DNA of 64,000 nucleotides. Origin: Sipunculus nudus. Lineage: Eukaryota > Annelida > Sipuncula > Golfingiida > Sipunculidae. The notes under the pieces were generated by a model. That model was not told the origin of the DNA and ran no database searches. It saw only the letters and a list, made by a program, of their open reading frames with translations. The translations under genes and the position numbers were made by a program. The stretch lies in assembly GCA_026874595.1 (NCBI GenBank), contig CM049311.1:8471676-8535675 (forward strand). The letters are read 5' to 3'. Shown here piece after piece: positions 1 through 12,811 of this stretch (positions are counted from its first letter, which is position 1; every line of letters begins with the position of its first letter).

Positions 1-1039
1 CACAGACTAATACCACAGGTAAGACGATGTAGTTTAAACCTGCTTATGATAACATCAAAACGGACAATTTGTGCGACTACAAGAAGAGTGGTTAGATTTT
101 GACCTCACGAAATGACTACTCCGTCTGCATTCTTAAGTTAGATGCGATACCACCTGAAACCAATGTGGCATTGACAAAGGTCAGACTTCCATAGTCATGG
201 CATCAGGCTTAAGCATCGTGATGCACATTTTGTTGGTGAAAGTCGAAGAACATTACCTCCTACATACTCAACAGAGATATTTGTTTGACCATCTCTTAAT
301 CTTGTGCAAAGGATCTCTCGCAACCTGTCAGAATCAGCCGCTGATATAAACCCTGGGGTTTAACCTTGTCATGTATGCTTCGGGGGAACGGTTTTCACCT
401 CACTTCGTCCATTTGTAAAGGATGTCAGGATTCGGGCCAGTCAATTGCAGAGAGAAGAAAAACACTGTTGTAAATTTCATCCGTTGAATTTATTCCGGTA
501 ATCCAAGAATATACAGCGATGTGACCTTGCGGAAGCGTCGTGATGATTGCTAACAGTAAGCTAACTTTACAGCTGGTTAATTTCTCTGGGTCGGAACTGA
601 AGAGATCAAGGGAACTTCCCCGCATGCACATCGGAAGATCTCTCTTTCAGGCGATCGCAGACAACAAACAGCACCCGAATATTTCGAAATAATTAAGTGC
701 AACTGTAGGGGTTACGTGATAAAATAAACATGTACCTATATCTAGGGAGAAGCTGAATATACTTCAGCAGTACGTTACCAATGAACAACAATTGCTTCCA
801 TGAAATGAACACAAACTGAGAGCAGAAATACGGATATTATGATTGTGATCATGATGATGAAGAAGATGATGGTATTCTTAATGATGAATAGGTTCACAAC
901 TTCATGGGTTATATTAGTATACATGTACGATATGAACTGGATTGATATTAAATTATTAATCACATGTATTGTTACAAGCAAATATCAAGTTTCTTTTCAA
1001 TGATTGGTGCCATGTTTACAAAATCATGGGGTTGGGCAT
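1..1039. other. Non-genic, no feature recognised
   Basis: Short open frames of up to about 68 codons occur on the minus strand, without splice-site support or a family match. Nothing else was seen. Confidence 0.5.
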
Positions 1040-1860
1040 TTTCCTATCAAGTTTTGCATAGGCCTTGACCTTGATGCATGGTATTTACATTTCCTGACCT
1101 CAGGAGAACCACCGAATCAATGGGCATTCTGATATTAGCTAGGAGTTACACCTTAAATGTCACTTTGTTGCAAAAACATGCCATATCATGAGCAGTACTG
1201 GTGTTTTTCAATCAAACCTGACCTTGACCTTGATGCGTGATATGGACCTTTCCTGGCCTAAAACTATCACCAAAAGAATGAATAATTTAAATTTAGATGG
1301 AAATGACCCTTTGAATGTGCTTCTATGTTACATTCTTATAAAACACATGCTATATCATAACAATTACTTTTTTCTTCCAAGTTTGACTTTGACCTTGACC
1401 TCCATGCATGGTATGTACCTTTCTTTACCTTAGAAGTACCGTACCACCAAATACATGAGAATTCCACAGTTAGTTAGAATTTACGACTGAAAATGCATTC
1501 CTATGTAATTTTCTTACTAAAACATGCCAACTCATGGCGATTGTTGCTTGATCTCTTCCAAGTTTGACCTTGACCTTACAGCATGATATCAATCATTTTG
1601 ACCTCAGATGTATCACTAAATGAATAATGTCAGCCTAATGTCAAACTGAAATAATACTTGAGATAAGTTTTTATAACATTTGGTTGAAAAAATGCCATAT
1701 CATGGCGAGTTTGGCTTTTTTTTCTGCCAAATTTAATCTTGACTTTGACCTTCATACGTAATATATAACTTTTATGACCTCAGAAGTGTCATTAAATGAA
1801 CGGGCATCCTAATATTAGTTGGAAATAACACCTTAAATGTGTTTCTGTGTCAGTTAGTTA
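1040..1860 (+). repeat. ~170-180-bp tandem array with TTGACCTTGACCTT motif
   Basis: TGACCTTGACCTTGATGCAT-like segments recur near 1060, 1218, 1385, 1565 and 1740. Each is followed by ACCTCAGAAGTACCAC, CATCCTAATATTAGTT and ACACCTTAAATGTG blocks. It is probably the interior of an old element whose ends are lost. Confidence 0.7.
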
Positions 1861-2524
1861 TGGAATTATGGCCATTTAAATATTTCATCCCTTAAATGGC
1901 GGCCATCTTGGATTGGAGGTGAAAATGACACTTTGCCATGGGTGGAATCGGGTGGGGTTTTATTTGTGCACTGAGACACCATATATGAATCCATTTCAGG
2001 TGAGAAACCTTTGATAACATTTTTGTCCCACCTCCATTGATAAAAATCGTTCATTGACTAGACTATGTGTATCACATGTTTATAAAGATACCAATTTTGA
2101 TATAAATGTAAATCATCAAGTTAACTTTTATCCCTAAAAAAATTATGCATGAATCAAGGTTTCATCACAGTCTGATATAACAATTACATGTAAGTGTTCA
2201 AATTATGAACTGAAACACTGAGACAATTGTCTTGTTATTGTTGAATCAGGGACTTTTTTCAGCCCTAAATCTTTTTTTGCCAAATGTAAGAATGACAGTT
2301 ACACAAGTGACACACCTATTCTGGTATTCCCCCTGCACTACCTACCTGAGAAGCTAACAAAAATTAATTTTCAAACAACAACAAAAAACAGATATTGTAA
2401 CCTGGAGCTTTAATTTAATATCCAAAATAATGTACTAAATTACTCCAGAAATGTTTAAAATTCTGCAGAGATGTAAGGATCTGTAATTGAGACCTCTGGT
2501 AGAGAATATGAGAACTGATTTTAC

Positions 2525-2602
2525 CTGCAGGGGACACTGACTAACACCACACGCCTCCACTTTGATTGACACTCGTCCGTCTCCACATTCTGGTGCTGCT
2601 AT
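2525..2602 (-). CDS. Orphan exon-like segment, possibly quinone-oxidoreductase-like (CRYZL1-type)
   Basis: On the minus strand a 26-codon open segment is bounded by TGTTACAG and CTGCAG|GTAAAA. It reads IAAPECGDGRVSIKVEACGV then SQCPLQ. The pattern V-x-I-K-V-E-A-C-G-V-S-Q is typical of the first beta strand of MDR-family zinc-less alcohol dehydrogenase/quinone oxidoreductases, and SQ after the ACxx motif recalls CRYZL1. No neighbouring exon of such a gene was recognised on either side. It may be an exon of a gene with long introns, a relic, or chance. Confidence 0.3.
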
Positions 2603-3023
2603 CTGTAACATGATACACATCTACTTAAACTCTACCAGTAAATAAACATCCCTACTGATTCTGAAGGATGTTATGGTCATTAAGACAGAATTGTTCCAAG
2701 GCTGATTGATTATAGCAAGAAGAAACAATGGAAGAATCCAAGCAACTGAAAATAAAAGGGTGCAGAAACCCATATATTTGTTATTATCCTCAAAGAACCC
2801 CCCCCCCCCATCCCACCCACCCCTCATTTCAACCTGAGATTGCAAGTGCTGTTGCTGTTTTAAATTCAGTTTTTTTTTTAATATCTGAATGCCTTGTACA
2901 ATTTCACAGCTATTCAAATAACTCATCAACAATGAAAAATGCAGGTGGCAAAATCATAGGTATGTGCTTACTGAAACTCTGAGTACCATATCTGTTGGGC
3001 AATAAAAACAAGATGTGCAGTTA

Positions 3024-4765
3024 TTGTATCCGCCAAAACAGAGTTTTGCGGATACTATGTTTTCAGCTGCACACCGTCGCTGCCCCCGCCGCCGCGTAGG
3101 TGTCCGGAGAACTCCTCCGTAACCGCTGGGCGGAATTTTACGAAACCCGGGATTATGTTCGGGTCACATGTGAACTGCTGCGCCCCAATTTTGTTTTGAC
3201 CTCTGACCTTTCCTCTGCGCTCTGCGTCCGTTTGTGCGTCTGTTTCCACACATAAACCCACATATCTCGGGAACCATTTGACCGATCAGGAAAATTTTTT
3301 TACACAAATGTAGCCCTTGGAGAGCTTTATAACATACACAAAAAATGGTGGCGCCACCTGCAACCATGTTTGCACAGTGTCCATCTGTTCATCTGCCTTG
3401 GGTTAAAATCACTCATATCTCTGCAGTGACTAGACTAATTCACCTGAAATTCGGCATGCGTAAACATCCTGGAAAGCTTTTCTGATTTTATGACAGGTGG
3501 CGCCACCTACATTCACGTTTACGCTGCAGACATCCAAGCTCATATCTCGGGAACCATTTGACCGATCAGGAAAATTTTTTTGCACAAATGTAGCCCTTGG
3601 AGAGCTTTATAACATACACAAGAAATGGTGGCGCCACCTGCAACCATGTTTGCACAGTGTCCCTCTGTTCGTCTGCCTTGGGTTAAAATCACTCATATCT
3701 CTGCAGTGACTTGACTAATTCATCTGAAAGTCGGCATGCGTACACATCCTGGATAGCTTTTCTGATTTTTTGACAGGTGGCGCCACTTACATTCACGTTT
3801 ACGCTGCAGACATCAAAGCTCATATCTCGGGAACCGTTTGACCGATCAGGAAAATTTTTTTGCACAAATGTAGCCCTTGGAGAGCTTTATAACATACACA
3901 AAAAATGGTGGCACCACCTGCAACCATGTTTGCACAGTGTCCATCTGTTTGTCTGCCTTGGGTTAAAATTACTCATATCTTTGCAGTGACTTGACTAATT
4001 CACCTGAAATTAGGCATGCGTAAACATCCTGGATAGCTTTTCTGATTTTATGACAGGTGGCGCCACCTACATTCACGTTTACACTGCAGACATCCAAGCT
4101 CATATCTCGAGAACCGTTTGACCGATTGGGCCAAAATTTTGCATGTGTATAGATCTCACATAGCTCTTCATCATACGCAAAACTGGTGGTGCCACCTGCA
4201 GCCATTTTTGCACAGCTCCTGACTGTTTGTCTGCCATGGGATAAAATCACTTATATCTCGGCAGTGGTTTGACATATCTGCCTAAATTTTGCAGGTTTAT
4301 ACATCCCCGACAGCTCTCTTGATTTTATGACAGGTGGCGCCACCTGCATTCTAGTTTATGCAGCAGACATCCAAGCTCATATCTTGGGAACCGTTTGACC
4401 GATTGGGCCAAAGTTTTGCATGTGTATAGTTCTCACATAGCTCTATCATACGCAAAACTGGTGGCGTCACCTGCAACCATTTTTGCTCAGCGTCCATCTG
4501 TTTGTCTGCCACGAGCTAAAATCACTCATATACATGTAGTGGTTTGACTTATCTGCCTTAAATTTTGCATATGTATACAACTTGGACGGCTTTCTGGATT
4601 TTGTGGTATGGGGGGCAACCTACATACACAATTTGGCTGCAGACATCCATGCTAATATGCAACACTCAATTTTCCCTTGCCACTCAATCCATGCCTCACT
4701 TCACCCGTTCCACTCTGATTTAGGCGGATACACGTAGTCGCTTGTCGACTACCCGTATTCTAGTT
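3024..4765 (+). mobile_element. Helentron-like family B element
   Basis: The 5' end TTGTATCCGCCAAAAC folds on GTTTTGCGGATAC. Near the 3' end the sub-terminal inverted repeat GGCGGATAC is followed by a perfect hairpin GTAGTCG-CTTGT-CGACTAC and then CCGTATTCTAG|TT. Between them lie ~280-bp tandem units with CTCATATCTCGGGAACC and AGGTGGCGCCACCT. This order (sub-TIR, tandem array, sub-TIR, hairpin, TT target) is that of Helentron-associated INEs, including bivalve pearl elements. Confidence 0.85.
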
Positions 4766-4916
4766 ATCATTTGCAAATGCATGTCACCTCTCTTTCTGTG
4801 CATTTTAATTTCATCATCTTGATTTTGAAATAGGATAAAAGTTACAATGATAGCACTAATCTAAATACAAAAGAAATAGTAAAAACAGAATGAAAACACT
4901 ATTGCAAAGATAATAA

Positions 4917-6088
4917 TTGTATCCGCCAAAACAGAGTTTTGTAGATACTATGTTTTCAGCTGCACGCCGCCGCGTAGGTGTCCGGAGAACTCCTCCGTAA
5001 CCGCTAGGCGGAATTTTACGAAATCCGGGATTATGTTTGGGTCACATGTGAACTGCTGCGCCCCAATTTTGTTTTGACCTCTGACCTTTCCTCTGTGCTC
5101 TGCATCCGTTTGTGCATCTGTTTCCACACATAAACCCATATATCTCGGGAACCGTTTGACCGATCAGGAAAATTTTTTTGCACAAATGTAGCCCTTGGAG
5201 AGCTTTATAACATACACAAGAAATGGTGGCGCCACCTGCAACCATGTTTGCACAGTGTCCATCTGTTTGTCTGCCTTGGGTTAAAATCAATCATATCTCT
5301 GCAGTGATTTGACTTATTCACCTGAAATTCGGCATGCGTATACATCCTGGATAGCTTTTCTGATTTTATGACAGGTGGTGCCACCTACATTCACGTTTAT
5401 GCTGCAGACATCCAAGCTCATATCTCGGGAACCGTTTGACCGATTGGGCCAATTGCATGTGTATAGATCTCACATAGCTCTTTATCATACGCAAAACTGG
5501 TGGTGCCACCTGCAGCCATTTTTGCACAGCTCCCGTCTGTTTGTCTGCCATGGGATAAAATCACTCATATCTCGTCAGTGGTTTGACATATCTGCCTAAA
5601 ATTTTTACAGGTTTATACATCCCCGACAGTTCTCTTGATTTTATGACAGGTGGCGCCACCTGCATTCTAGTTTATGCAGCAGACATCCAAGCTCATATCT
5701 TGGGAACCGTTTGACCGATTGGGCCAAAGTTTTGCATGTGTCTAGTTCTCACATAGCTCTTTATCATAAGCAAAACTGGTGGCGCCACCTTCAACCATTT
5801 TTGCACAGCGTCCATCTGTTTGTCTGCCACGGGCTAAAATTACTCATAAACATATAGTGGTTTGACTTTTCTGCCTCAAATTTTGTATATGTATACAACT
5901 TGGATGGCTTTCTAGATTCTGTGGTAGGTGGCGCAACCTACATACACCATTTGGCTGCAGACATCCATGCTAATATGCAACACTTCACTCTATTTCCCCT
6001 TGCCACTCAATCCATGCCTCACTTCACCCATTCCACTCTGATTTAGGCGGATACACGTAGTCGCTTGTCAACTACCCGTATTCTAGTT
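4917..6088 (+). mobile_element. Helentron-like family B element, second copy
   Basis: It has the same ends as the copy at 3024-4765, with fewer internal ~280-bp units. One mismatch is present in the 3' hairpin (GTAGTCG/CAACTAC). The two copies lie in tandem orientation, separated by about 150 bp. Confidence 0.85.
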
Positions 6089-6742
6089 AATTCTATGACC
6101 TTATGATATTTCAGAATCCTTTCTTAAATGGTTACAAATCTTAAATTTGTTGATAATTTTCTTAAAAGTAATGAGCAAATTTTCTCCATTTTCCCTTGCG
6201 GGGTACAAGGTTAGGCCAGGTATTATCCAAGGAACACTTAGCCATGAAACCCAACACAGTAGGCCCTTGGATGATTTGGCTGATAATCCTGCTCAAGTTG
6301 TGATAAAGGAATATCGGGGAATGTATCGCAGTGGTCTTGCATCGGGTGGCATTCATATTGTGGTAAATTTCCCAAAATCTCAATATTACCCTAAGAATGA
6401 TAATTTAACAAAATAGTTTACATGTGAGCTCACAACCCCTACTGAAACACTGTCTCCACGGACATGGGTCTGTTCCTGTATCGCCTGCGAGCTGTCTGCA
6501 TCCTGTAACCTGTGAGAGCCATGCTTGTGTTCATGTGGTCATAAAAACAACAAACATGCTGAGGGGTTTTCCAATTTGCTGGGTTAAAACGGAATTTTTC
6601 ACGCCCATGTTTGGTATTATTAGAAAGTACACAAAAAATGCTAATGATTGGTTTGGTTTATGTTGATTGACAGTGTACCTGTAGGCTATGAAGCGTTGTC
6701 AGAAATGACAAAAATATTTGCATCTTCATAAGGCCTTATAAT

Positions 6743-6828
6743 GTGTTCCTCAGACTTAGATGTAATGACACTCTGGCGCCAGTAATCTGGTCATAATGCC
6801 AGAGGGTCAATATGACGCTAAGGAACAC
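6743..6828. repeat. Imperfect 34-bp inverted repeat (hairpin)
   Basis: GTGTTCCTCAG...CTCTGGC on the left pairs with GCCAGAGGG...AAGGAACAC on the right, around a ~22-base centre. It may be a tiny decayed foldback element. Confidence 0.55.
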
Positions 6829-7782
6829 CCCATCAGTTAAATTTTGGAGGTATCTGTGTAAATTGCTATAAAAAAGGTATTTTAAGGATTCTATACCATT
6901 TTGAAGAAGGACAATTTGTATACCATGGCCAAAGGCCAAAGCTATTTACTGATTTTATGGCCACCACAGATCTAGTTAGCTGAGCTAACCTGTGATCCAG
7001 CCATGGATTTGCTGATGGCTAAAAAAAATAAAATTAAGATCCTGGTGCCAGTGTTGAATGTAAATAAGTAATTGCACACAAAATTTATATTTCTTAATAT
7101 AGTTCAATACATTTTCCTGGTCATTTAAAGATATACTGAAGTTATTATTTTTTGAGTAATTAACACCCATGCCCATGACAGGCCACATAATAACCTAAAT
7201 CATACTGTATTTATTGATAAAATATAAATATAAACAACGTCAGACAAATATATATAATTTTTTTATAACTTATTGTCATTTCTTGGGAGTCAAAATATTT
7301 GTAAAACTAAAATATATCTATTATCGCCCATATAAACAAAAGGGGGCGGAGTCCAGATCGAGACCGCTAATGAGCTGGGCGTTGACTCTTGAACAAATCT
7401 GTGGCGATGTAGCATGATATGCTATTTAGCCCAACTTACGTCATGTTTGATGATATATCGTGTTTCTTTGTTTTCACTTTCTCGCTGACGATACAGAGCT
7501 TTCATATTCTTCACCCTTCCGTTGTACCCGGTGTAAGCCAAAACCCGGAAACCGCCACCTGTAAAGTCTTTATTTCCCACGTGCTAGTCTTTCTTTCCCA
7601 GGTGAAATTATGGTATGCACTAAAACAGGGATGTCGGGAATCCGATGTTGAGTGCGATACTATATTCCAGAAAACGGAGGCATAAGAACATACATGAGTA
7701 TTTTCAGTGTAAATTACGTATGAGTGTGTATCAACATGCATACAAGTGAATTGAATTAATATAATGCGTGTTTCTCATTACC

Positions 7783-7835
7783 GTATATATTGTTATATTA
7801 TATAATATTATATTATATTATATAATTGGATTTTA
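7783..7835. repeat. AT microsatellite (TATAT/ATATT)
   Basis: This is a run of TATATTATATT-type units with some interruption, inside an AT-rich non-genic stretch. Confidence 0.75.
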
Positions 7836-9071
7836 TATTACTGGATTTTTTTGTAATTGAGCATTTTTGGATATTCTGTGTAGTTGATATTTGTGAGATA
7901 TTCTGGGCCTACGGTAAATACATTATATTTTTTTGTTATTTTTTTTTCTTGTCCCTGATACTCATAAATGTGACTCTAGTTTAAGATAAGTTTTCTAAGT
8001 TTTTTTTACTTTTAATTGCAGCTTACATTTAGCATACGATGCAATTAAAATGTATTGAATAAGCTTAGTTTTTTATCAATATATCTTCATTATATATTAC
8101 ACAGACGCACTTAACTGAAAGGTTCCAGTTTAATGTTTGACTTATTTCTTGAAAACATAGAAAATTACATAATCTTTGTAGTGTACCATTAACAACCTTT
8201 AAAACCTTTTAATCTCAATGAATGGTGCCTGGATTTCCTGCAGTATTAAATAATGTGAATTTTTTTACAATCAATTATTTTCTTAATTTCCTAAGTAGGC
8301 CTAAAATAAAGAACATGTTAGTTCAGTGTATTTAGATTATGAAAATATACTCATCTGGGATATTCGGATATTCTTCATATATTAATATATTTTCAATACG
8401 TAGTATTGGGACTGAGATGCAGATATCAAGTGCAATATGTTAAAACAATGTCTTGCTTGATGAATCTGCACACCTGTGTCCTGTGCCGGCAACTAGTGGA
8501 GAAATTTGGCACCAATGAGAATGACACTTTCTGCGTGACAGGACTGAATTATGACCACTCAGAACAAGTGGGCTAACTTCAGTTTGTATAACATTTCAGG
8601 ACTTTGTTTTTCATTTACAAACAACTCACTTTCGAAAAGTTAAATGAAAACAAAGTTATGGTGTGACACACGTCTGTAAGCTAAACTATTAAAAATGTCA
8701 TATTACACCATAATTTTTAACCGTGTTAGGCCCACGTAGATCTTGCACTTTATCGAATGAATTATTGCCGATGTTATAGAATATGAGTACTGGCTTGTCC
8801 TTTTTATCTGTAGAGCATTTAAATGACCCAGGTCTTCATGCTTTTTGTGCCCCAAGACAACTGGGACCGAGCTGGAGATTTAATACGTTTCAGTGAAAGA
8901 TGTGAAAAATGGTATCTAAATTATAGGGTGGGGGGTCATAGAATCATAGTACCTTTACGTATCATCAATATATTCAGTATAAAAAGCACGCAGGAATATG
9001 ATTGATGAAGAAATATATATTGACCTGCTGAAATGAGTTAGACCTTTATTTCAGCATTTCCCTGACAAAAT

Positions 9072-9176
9072 ATGGTCTACCAGTTTAAACCATCGAGCGG
9101 GATTGACCAACTTTGTCGTTGCATGGTCTACCAGTTTAAACAATCGAGCGGGATTGACCAACTTTGTCGTTGCATG
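9072..9176 (+). repeat. 51-bp tandem duplication
   Basis: GGTCTACCAGTTTAAAC starts at 9074 and again at 9125. The 51-bp units differ at one base (CATCGAG versus AATCGAG), so the duplication is recent. Confidence 0.9.
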
Positions 9177-9276
9177 ATTGCATTTCGCCGATGATGAATT
9201 TAGTTGCTTTTAAAAGCGTATTCTTCTGTCTAAAACAAATGGTGTGCTCCTAATATATTTTCTTCAAAATAAAAAA

Positions 9277-11909
9277 CAAGGGACCTATGGGTCACGGCGC
9301 TCAGCTGATATATATGATAAAAAAATATGATTTAGAAATGAGGCACATGCTGGTTTTATATGGTAATAAAAATAAGCTGTATTATGAGTTGTTGTTGTTT
9401 AGCTTATGTATGATTTTGATAGTACCTTTGGAGACAGGAAAGAGGATTAATTTCATTTATTTCATTAACAAATGGAGTGGGATTGTCACACAGATTTTGA
9501 CTTGGCCATATAACTTATAAGCAGAACATATAATATAAGAGTTTAACTATTTATTAAAAAAATAACAAATATTGTCCTTAATATAATTTTTATTAAAAAT
9601 AATAAGAGAATAGTATGATTTTTTTCAAATAAAATATAACAAATTATTATTAAAATAATATTAAAGAATATATTCATGAATGCATTCATTAATACATTTT
9701 GAAAATATTTGCACTGGTATTCATATACTTTCATTTTTACCTGAATTCCCATTCTTATGAAAGAGATTTTATAATGGAGTACATATTCATATTCGTGTTT
9801 AAATACAATTGCAAAGTATTCGCACCATGTCTGGTATTTATTCAGTTTTCACCAAACAATGATGTTGAGAATCCAGAATATACAAAATTCACACATTTAA
9901 ATAATGATCATAAGTACCTGGTTTTACGGCTTTTATTTATATTTAAAAAAATGTAATATATTCATTTTGGACTAATTTCACATCAATGTACACACTAGAC
10001 ACAGTAAGAATCTAGGTTAATATTATCAACTGCATCTTTGTCTATCATTAATTTCCTTCATATGATCCCTAATGATTAGTAATGAATAATATGATTTACT
10101 TCTTTTTCATTAAAATTGAACTGAAAAATTCCATAGGTGACTGCATGGTGTTATTTGGAATACGTGACATTCTATCCATCGATACAAGATTCTTATATCA
10201 TCGGTAACTGCAAGTTAATTTCCTGTTATTATCAACTAACAAATTCCTTTTCTATTTTTCTTTAATTTTTTATTAAAAACCAATAAAAATTTATTAATTT
10301 TTTGTTTATTGTTATGTTGTTGGTTAAAACTACCTAGATGAGTTGGGTTGGACACCTGGATCAACTGTGGCTGGCCACTATATAATAAGCTGCCTGGACG
10401 CCTCAGTTTATGCCTCGCCTCAAGCATGCATAATTTGCTGAAAGTTCAACAAGGTCAACATACAGGTGACTCAAGAGATGCTACAGAGAGCCAAGGTCTG
10501 ACATGGTCTCATAAAAATATTAATAAAAGCTACAATTTTTGGCCAATTTCTTTCAGCTTTTCAAACTAAAAAGCTGAAATCTTTGTGTGCATGATATGAA
10601 AATTATATCAACAGTGCTCTCAGGAAACAAACGTGCCATGGTGAAACTTGGGCAAAATTTATGGTACTAATTTTATATTTATACTAATAACTTATAAAAT
10701 TTGAAAAATTCAGAACTAATTTTGGGTATTCAATTGAATCTTGATTAAATAATGTTACATCCCTGACAAAAAAAAAATCTCTAGCTTCAGCAATCCTCTT
10801 GTTAAGGGAGTAAATATATTTCTTGAATTTTTACAAAGTGCATTATGTTTGGGCCCATAACTTAAAACAATTAAGCAATACTGACATCATTCCTGGCATG
10901 TGCATAGAGAATATATAGAAAAATATGTATATTATATCTGTTTAAAGTCAGATCAGTGGTTTTGATATTAGGCAGTCTTGAAGTGTAACAATGGGTTTTA
11001 AATGGAAAAATGAAGTTTTTCATTAATATCTCGAAGGTATTAAGTCCTAGTGACCAAATTCTTGGCATGGTAGGGGATTTTTGAGACATCTAATTGTATG
11101 CCAAATTTTAGGAACTAAGAGCTGAAGCTGGGGAGCTGAGCACTTGCAAACTGCATGACACTAGCTTGATGTAAATAATATGTTACATGGTGCTTGAAAA
11201 CTTGAATAAAACTACAGTTTTTGATCAACTGGTTTCAAATTTTTGGTGTTTACAGAGAAAATGCTAAAAAAACATGCTGTGAAAATTAAATCCACAGTAC
11301 TTACAGGAAAAAAAAGTGCCATGGTCAAAGTTGGGCAAAATTTAAGGTACCAATTTTTTATTTTTGTTAATATTTTAAAAATTTTAAAAGATTTTGATCT
11401 AATTTTGGGTATACAATTTAATTTTGATTAATTAAAGTTATATTACTGGAAAAAAAGTTTATAGCTTTAACATATTTTGTGTTAAGTGATCAAATATCTT
11501 TCCTGATTTTTTACACAATGCATTATGTTTGGGCCCATAACTTTTTTTATTTATAAAATACAAACATAATTTCTGGGATGTACATAGGAACTATATAGAG
11601 GAATAATTATGGTAAATATGAGGAAAAACAGATGAGTGGTTTTGATATTAGGCAGTCCTGAAGTGTAAAAATAGGTTTTTAATAAAAAAATTGAGGTTTT
11701 TCCTTAATTTCTCAAAGGAACGAAGTCGCAAAGACCCAGTTTTCGGCTTGGTAGGAGATCTTGGGGACATCTAACATTATGCCGAATTTTGGATTCCTAG
11801 GTCTTACGGTTTCAAAACGTGCCACATCTACGGACGGACGGACAGACGGACGGACGACGGACAATGGACCACGACTATAACTCAGATGACTTATAGTCAG
11901 CTGAGCTAA
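9277..11909 (-). mobile_element. Helentron-like family A element (minus orientation)
   Basis: Read on the minus strand it starts TTAGCTCAGCTGACTATAAG near 11909 and ends with a TCAGCTGAGC-like sub-terminal repeat, a TGACCCATAGGTC hairpin and CTTG before TT at 9277. Just inside the start is a (CCGT)n-type stretch. It is the only minus-oriented copy among seven in the window. Confidence 0.75.
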
Positions 11910-12811
11910 AAAAAAATCTTTATAAAAGTATCATGAGGATGACGTAATATGCACAATATGAAGGATTCTGATTGGCTTAGCTTGGTATTCGATACTTATG
12001 ACATACCATGAACTGTTTTCCTGGCAACACTTGGGTGCAGAACTTATATACTAACATGACTATAAAATACAACTCAAATAAACAAAATGCGTAAAAATAT
12101 CTAAAAAAATCACACATTTGTTCAAATTTAAATTACAAAAATATAGTGAGATAAGGCTCAGTGGTTTATACACTGGATTTCAAACCAATAAAGTAACCTT
12201 TCCTGAGGCAGAAATAGTGATGCATGCGGTGTTTGTAGTCACGCTTTTATTCAGAAGAAAACGCTGTTCTCATTAGACCCAGTAGCGCAACGCCGCAGCG
12301 TGAACACACAAGGACGATATCAGATGCAGGGTCGAGGGTACAACACTTATTTTTACGGCCACGTCAGACCTGGGCCGACGGTACCACCAGTTCTATGAAG
12401 CAGTTAACATTCTTCAAATACATTTCTGCGTGTCATGACACTCTATCCAGCTGTTCCCGAGAAATCTGGCTTTTCCATGAAATTTAACTGACAGGAGTCG
12501 TAACTACGGAGCTGACTAAATCCAGGATTTAGGAAAAGGGATGGGGGTTCCAACCCAGAATTAAGGGCACTAGAAAAAAACTAAAAAAAAAGTTCCCCGG
12601 GTCCGGAAATGTGAGGGCCCAGGCAGCAAAATATGGTCTGAAACCCTAAAAACAGGTTGCGGGTTCTGAAGAGGGGAGGGGGGGGGGGGATTGAATTTTG
12701 AATTTCAACATAAAGCATTCCAGGCCTGTCAGCATGTGAAGTATGAATTTCCGGGGCTTTAGGCTAATATATTTGTTGTCGTATTAGGGACCTAGCTATT
12801 GTAATCCAAAT

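Larger units (their letters stand above)
6089..9276. other. Non-genic AT-rich stretch
   Basis: Apart from the hairpin at 6743-6828, the AT microsatellite and the 51-bp duplication, nothing is recognised. A more GC-rich island at about 7340-7690 contains no convincing exon. Confidence 0.5.

Noticed and set aside
425-981. Two 68-codon minus-strand frames at the left edge.
   Set aside because: One is a hydrophobic low-complexity reading of AT-rich DNA; the other has no splice support or family match.
3497-5599. Open frames of 60-93 codons in the 280-bp units of family B elements.
   Set aside because: They exist on both strands and in several frames of the same repeat, and reflect unit sequence rather than coding selection.
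12141-12225. tRNA-like A box (AAGGCTCAGTGG) considered as a tRNA gene or SINE.
   Set aside because: No B box or cloverleaf follows, so the match is too weak.
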